From: Sphaerochaetaceae bacterium
GTDB lineage: Bacteria; Spirochaetota; Spirochaetia; Sphaerochaetales; Sphaerochaetaceae
Direction: 5' to 3'
NCBI GenBank assembly: GCA_023231265.1
Contig: JALNVT010000084.1
Location: 1 to 9,344, forward strand
DNA: 9,344 nt
In this document: piece after piece, positions 5,686-9,344 of the stretch
Position numbering within the stretch: position 1 is the first letter of the stretch
Layout: each line of letters begins with the position of its first letter
Translations under genes and position numbers: made by a program
Notes under the pieces: generated by a model
What the model saw: the letters and a program-made list of their open reading frames with translations, nothing else
Databases searched by the model: none
What the model was told of the DNA's origin: nothing

Positions 5686-6927
5686 ATGGGAACACGCTTA
5701 TATTTAATAAGACTTGGTGAAATTTCTTTGAAGGGTTTGAACAGACCTTTTTTTGAAAAGAAATTGAAAAACAACATAAAAACAAAATTAAGACCATATC
5801 ACAATGTTGTAACAAAACAAAAAGGTAGACTTTATTTTGAAATTGATAATGAATGTCCTAGAGAACAGTGTGATTTAGCTTTCAGCACAACTTTCGGTAT
5901 TGTCGGTTATGCTGAGGCAGTAAGAGTCAATAAAGATATGGATACAATAAAAGATACTGTGAGATCTCTTTTGAAGGTATCATCTTTTACAAATAAAGGT
6001 TCTTTCAAAGTACATGCAAAAAGATCTGATAAAAATTTTCCTCTATCATCACACCAGCTATCTTGTGAACTAGCAGATGTTGTGCATGAAAGTTTTCCTG
6101 ATTTAGATGTATCTTTAAGTGATCCTGATCACATTCTTTATATTGAAATAAGAAATAAAGCTTATATCTACACAACAATGAAAAAAGGACCAAATGGTCT
6201 TCCTGTTTCAACTGCTGGTAAGGGAATGCTTTTGCTTTCTGGTGGTATCGATAGCCCTGTTGCTGGTTACAGAATGGCAAGTCGTGGTATGAAACTCGAA
6301 TGTATCTATTTTCATGCATATCCTTACACAAGTGAGATGGCTCTTGAAAAAGTTAAGATGCTCACATCAAAAATTGCTCCTTACCTTCAAGGAACCAGAT
6401 TGCATGTTGTGGGATTCACAGAACAGCAGTTATGGATTAAAAGTCACTGCAACACTGATGAGACAACTCTTATGTTCAGAGCATGCATGATGAAAGTAGC
6501 AACAAAACTTGCAAATATATATGATGGTACAGCTCTGGTAACAGGAGAGGCTCTATCACAGGTTGCATCTCAAACTCTTGATTCAATGGCTTTTACCAAC
6601 TCAACAACTGATATGTTGATTATCAGACCTTTAGTTGGAATGAACAAAGAGGAAATCATGAGAACATCTGAGGAAATCGACACTTACAATACATCCATTC
6701 TTCCTTATGAAGATTGCTGTGTTATATTCTCACCAAAACATCCTCTCACTCGTCCAGATGTTGAAGTGGAAAATGAGCACTATAGAGAGATGGGTATTGA
6801 TGCTCTTCTTGATAAAGCAGTTGAAGAGACTGTTACTTATGATTTCTTTGCAAATGGTAAAGAGAAAGTAATTGCTGATGCTGAAATTGCAGCTAAAAAA
6901 GCTGATGATATGGAAGATACTGAATAA
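5686..6927 (+). CDS. thiI: tRNA 4-thiouridine synthase ThiI, form without rhodanese domain
   Basis: ThiI adenylates uridine 8 of tRNA and replaces its oxygen with sulfur; in some bacteria it also serves thiamine thiazole synthesis. The 413 residues contain the N-terminal ferredoxin-like part with GEISLKGLNRPFFEKKL (11-27), a THUMP RNA-binding domain (about 60-165), and a PP-loop ATPase domain with SGGIDSP (185-191). Further family blocks are ALVTGEALSQVASQTLDS (283-300), IIRPLVGMNKEEI (312-324) and LPYEDCCVIFSPKHP (339-353). The C-terminal rhodanese domain of the enterobacterial enzyme is absent. The protein ends in a short charged tail rich in Ala, Lys and Asp, followed by a terminator, so this is a natural short form and not a truncation. 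Sulfur probably comes directly from the upstream desulfurase. No thiamine genes are adjacent. Confidence 0.96.
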   Translation: MGTRLYLIRLGEISLKGLNRPFFEKKLKNNIKTKLRPYHNVVTKQKGRLYFEIDNECPREQCDLAFSTTFGIVGYAEAVRVNKDMDTIKDTVRSLLKVSSFTNKGSFKVHAKRSDKNFPLSSHQLSCELADVVHESFPDLDVSLSDPDHILYIEIRNKAYIYTTMKKGPNGLPVSTAGKGMLLLSGGIDSPVAGYRMASRGMKLECIYFHAYPYTSEMALEKVKMLTSKIAPYLQGTRLHVVGFTEQQLWIKSHCNTDETTLMFRACMMKVATKLANIYDGTALVTGEALSQVASQTLDSMAFTNSTTDMLIIRPLVGMNKEEIMRTSEEIDTYNTSILPYEDCCVIFSPKHPLTRPDVEVENEHYREMGIDALLDKAVEETVTYDFFANGKEKVIADAEIAAKKADDMEDTE

Positions 6928-6942
6928 TAACAATCTTCTAAC

Positions 6943-6983
6943 AAACAAGGCAGACTTTTAAGCAGTCTGCCTTGTTTTTTTTT
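6943..6983 (+). terminator. Strong intrinsic terminator after thiI
   Basis: A perfect 14-bp stem pairs AAACAAGGCAGACT (6943-6956) with AGTCTGCCTTGTTT (6964-6977) around the 7-base loop TTTAAGC, and runs into nine T residues (6975-6983). It starts 15 bases after the thiI stop. It lies between two convergent genes, with the minus-strand stop codon ten bases beyond it. In that direction the hairpin is the same but the T tract is short (TTTG), so it should terminate less efficiently for the minus-strand gene. Confidence 0.92.
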
Positions 6984-6992
6984 GATCTATTT

Positions 6993-9344
6993 TTAAAAAT
7001 TGCTTTGGAATCCATATGTTAGATTCAGACTACCATCAATTTCCCACTCAAATTTTATACCTAATTCTGTATCCAAATCGGATAGAGCTGAGGTACTCGG
7101 TCGCATTTTGAAATAAGCTGCAAGATTGATGTACTGATCAATATTATTAGAAAAATCATTCCCAATTTCTTGAGTGTATGTTGCATGATATCCAGCATCA
7201 ATGTTAAATAATTTGAAGTACGCTGGAATCAATTCAAATCCCCTGTTTATGAGAACTGAATAAACGGTTATCGAAGTACCTGCATCAAATTTCATTTCAT
7301 CGTCATAGAAATTATAAGATGATTCAATAAAAAGATCCGTTGGTAAGTTGTAACTGTAATTGCGATTATCTCTATTTGGAATCAAATATGGTAGATGAAG
7401 ACTCAATGATGCAGTTAGAATGTGAGAGAATTCATTATTATTTACATCATCATTGTCAAAGTTGAACAAATTTTCTAATGAAACTCCACTGCCATATCTA
7501 AGATATGAATTGAGATTTAGACCGCTGTTTACATAATATATATAATTGAAAGAGCTCACCTGCAAGATTGCACTTGAATAATTGTGGCTTGAGATGCTTG
7601 ACAGGTTTGAATAAGCTAAATAATTAGCAAACCCAAATTGCAGAGAATAATAGAACTGGATAAAGTTCCCCCCTTTTAAGTCGAAGATTTTGCTTACACC
7701 GGTACTCAGTTCCATATGGTTGCTTTGGAATATATCATATTCATCACCTTTATTTGTTATGGATAATCCAAAACTACTCATCTTCAATCCAGTATCCTTT
7801 GTTAAAGTAAGACTGTATTGCTGCTCTTCTGGATAAAACGAATCATCAAAAACAAGATCTAACGTCGATACATAAGAATACGTCTCTGTTGGGTCAATTG
7901 CATATGTTGTTAAGAAGAGGTTTGAATCAAAGTATTCACTGAATCCAGGAAGGAAGAAGAATAGAGCTTTTGTATTCTTCAACAGTTCTAAGGCAGGTTT
8001 ATAATCTTTTGCTCCATCAAGTTCATACTTAAGAGTTGGGTTGTAGTTTTCTGTTAGAAAAACACACTCAATTTTGTTCACTTTGAAATCCATTTTATTG
8101 AGGGGAATACTTGATAAGATGTTCTCATCAATTCTTTCAGAAATGTAATAAACATCATCATTGATGATATTTGGGTAATACATTCCACCATCAACATCAA
8201 AATTATTTGTTTTTATCAAATGATTCTCTGGATCAATTATTGTGCACCTTAAGAGCTCTCCATCTCGGCATGTAGATAATACAATATCATCTTTATACAT
8301 AGACAGTCCATTTATGGAAATGTCAGAACCAATTTTATAGATCTCTCTACTGCCGTCCTTCAGAATTGATACACTGTTTACAGAATTATATCTTGATGTG
8401 AATATGATTTCATCATCATGAATTAGCAAATCCTGCAGCTTCTCTTCTTCAGCTAGATAGTACTGATTGATTATGTCGTAGGACTTGTTGAATGTGACTA
8501 TAGATTCAATTTGGCCATTGTTACTCAAAGCTACAATCTGGCCATCTGATGAAACAGCTCCTCTTGTGTTGTCCAATTCGATTGTGGTGGTTTTAAAATC
8601 AGTTGTTCTCTGTAGATAAGTATTTGTCAGTCCAAACTGAGATATAGATGAAGAGAGGACGGTTCCATTCTCAACAGAAAATGTATTGCAGTACATCTTG
8701 TTCTCACTTACATTCTTAACTTGTTCAGTTTCAATATCCATCCTTTTGATTGATGATGTATTGTAATCTAAAAAGTAAAGATAATTATCTTCTTTAGTCA
8801 TATATGTTGGATTGTACGATTCATATTGCTTTATCTCATCAACCTGTTTTAAATCAGCATTTTCTATTGAAAGTTCAAAATTTGCCCAAACTTCATCAAT
8901 CGAGTGGCCATATACTTCTTGGAATTTAACGGTTGGATACAAAACAAGTAAATCTATTTTTCCAAGTTCATCCCAATACTCTTGGAATTTTTCAAGTCCA
9001 TATGTATCTACTAAGTATTTGAAGAAGAATCCTCCATACAAATAATAATTGTCATTTTTAAAACCCACCTGAGCGTCCTGGACATCATAATATGATGGAA
9101 AAATACCATCAATTTTTGATTGAATTAAAATGGATTTATATAAAGGATCATTGAGTCTTCCACTTCCTGATAGGCTCTCACTTAAAACAGCAATTCCTTC
9201 TTTAGCAAAGCGTGTTGTCGATATATTATAGAAACTTATAAGTTGGCTCACATATTTTTGAAAAAATCCATTCTCGGTAGTCAATGTTAAAGCATGAGTC
9301 AATTCATGCCTAAATACGTTCAAGAAATTATTATATTTATTTGA
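6993..9344 (-). CDS. HExxH peptidase / beta-propeller / outer-membrane beta-barrel fusion protein (5' end missing)
   Basis: The frame is open to the right edge, so the N-terminus, including any signal peptide, is outside the window; the TTG at 9323-9321 is in frame but is not a credible start. Residues are numbered from that codon. HELTH (6-10) is the zinc motif HExxH. RFAKEGIAVLSES (38-50) gives the downstream glutamate (Glu42) of gluzincin or peptidase-MA-type enzymes, followed by a helical region with YGGFFFKYLVDTYG (96-109) and YGHSIDEVW (138-146). Residues about 165-430 are short beta-strand repeats with Asp-Gly turns, resembling a TolB/WD40-like propeller. Residues about 450-776 alternate polar and hydrophobic/aromatic residues and end in ...NLTYGFQSNF, a terminal Phe typical of BAM-inserted barrels. 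The likely location is the outer membrane with peptidase and propeller in the periplasm or at the surface. Substrate unknown. Confidence 0.8.
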   Translation of the reverse strand, partial: SNKYNNFLNVFRHELTHALTLTTENGFFQKYVSQLISFYNISTTRFAKEGIAVLSESLSGSGRLNDPLYKSILIQSKIDGIFPSYYDVQDAQVGFKNDNYYLYGGFFFKYLVDTYGLEKFQEYWDELGKIDLLVLYPTVKFQEVYGHSIDEVWANFELSIENADLKQVDEIKQYESYNPTYMTKEDNYLYFLDYNTSSIKRMDIETEQVKNVSENKMYCNTFSVENGTVLSSSISQFGLTNTYLQRTTDFKTTTIELDNTRGAVSSDGQIVALSNNGQIESIVTFNKSYDIINQYYLAEEEKLQDLLIHDDEIIFTSRYNSVNSVSILKDGSREIYKIGSDISINGLSMYKDDIVLSTCRDGELLRCTIIDPENHLIKTNNFDVDGGMYYPNIINDDVYYISERIDENILSSIPLNKMDFKVNKIECVFLTENYNPTLKYELDGAKDYKPALELLKNTKALFFFLPGFSEYFDSNLFLTTYAIDPTETYSYVSTLDLVFDDSFYPEEQQYSLTLTKDTGLKMSSFGLSITNKGDEYDIFQSNHMELSTGVSKIFDLKGGNFIQFYYSLQFGFANYLAYSNLSSISSHNYSSAILQVSSFNYIYYVNSGLNLNSYLRYGSGVSLENLFNFDNDDVNNNEFSHILTASLSLHLPYLIPNRDNRNYSYNLPTDLFIESSYNFYDDEMKFDAGTSITVYSVLINRGFELIPAYFKLFNIDAGYHATYTQEIGNDFSNNIDQYINLAAYFKMRPSTSALSDLDTELGIKFEWEIDGSLNLTYGFQSNF

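Noticed and set aside
6730..6948. Minus-strand frame of 72 codons opposite the end of thiI
   Set aside because: It is a shadow of thiI, extends into the terminator region, and has low-complexity Phe/Ser/Ile-rich composition without recognisable motifs.
8812..9045. Plus-strand frame of 77 codons opposite the peptidase domain
   Set aside because: It lies antisense to conserved peptidase-like sequence and has no ribosome binding site or recognisable domain.
1..9344. CRISPR array, tRNA or rRNA genes, phage genes
   Set aside because: I found no regularly spaced repeat-spacer units, no cloverleaf-like segments and no phage protein signatures in either strand.

Overview
The window comes from an AT-rich bacterium (about one third G+C by eye). 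It is most likely a diderm, because the last gene encodes a protein with an outer-membrane-type beta-barrel ending in phenylalanine. A spirochaete-like host fits the gene families (RpiR regulator, BadF-type kinase, NamZ, and a peptidase/propeller/barrel surface protein), but this is an inference from style and not from a marker gene.

Layout. Bases 1-226 look like the right end of an insertion sequence: an open frame closing at 96, then about 130 non-coding bases with a thrice-repeated motif, ending in a GC-rich terminus at 221-226. The element has cut off the 3' half of a namZ (DUF1343, exo-beta-N-acetylmuramidase) gene whose remnant lies at 227-811 on the minus strand. Upstream of namZ in the same direction is an RpiR/SIS-domain regulator (829-1686). 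Divergent from it is a BadF-type sugar kinase (1808-2764), most simply an N-acetylmuramate/N-acetylglucosamine kinase. The three genes form a small locus for recovering peptidoglycan amino sugars, and its hydrolase is now broken. The spacer between regulator and kinase holds back-to-back promoters flanking a 13-bp perfect inverted repeat, the natural candidate operator.

On the minus strand, aroB (3-dehydroquinate synthase, 3209-4285) is followed 2 bases later by a low-molecular-weight tyrosine phosphatase gene (2730-3206), whose end overlaps the kinase gene by 35 bases tail to tail. A 250-base AT-rich spacer (4286-4535) then separates aroB from a divergent plus-strand pair, a cysteine desulfurase (4536-5675) and thiI (5686-6927). 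Together these form a sulfur-transfer pair for tRNA 4-thiouridine, closed by a strong intrinsic terminator (6943-6983).

The rest of the window (6993 to the right edge, minus strand) is one large gene lacking its 5' end. It has a gluzincin-type HExxH peptidase domain, then a beta-propeller-like middle, then a C-terminal outer-membrane beta-barrel. This three-part architecture is the most interesting object here.

A second pattern is that the promoters I can propose for the first genes of transcription units put the transcript start on or next to the start codon. Those genes lack Shine-Dalgarno sequences, whereas the internal genes namZ and thiI have them. This suggests leaderless mRNAs.
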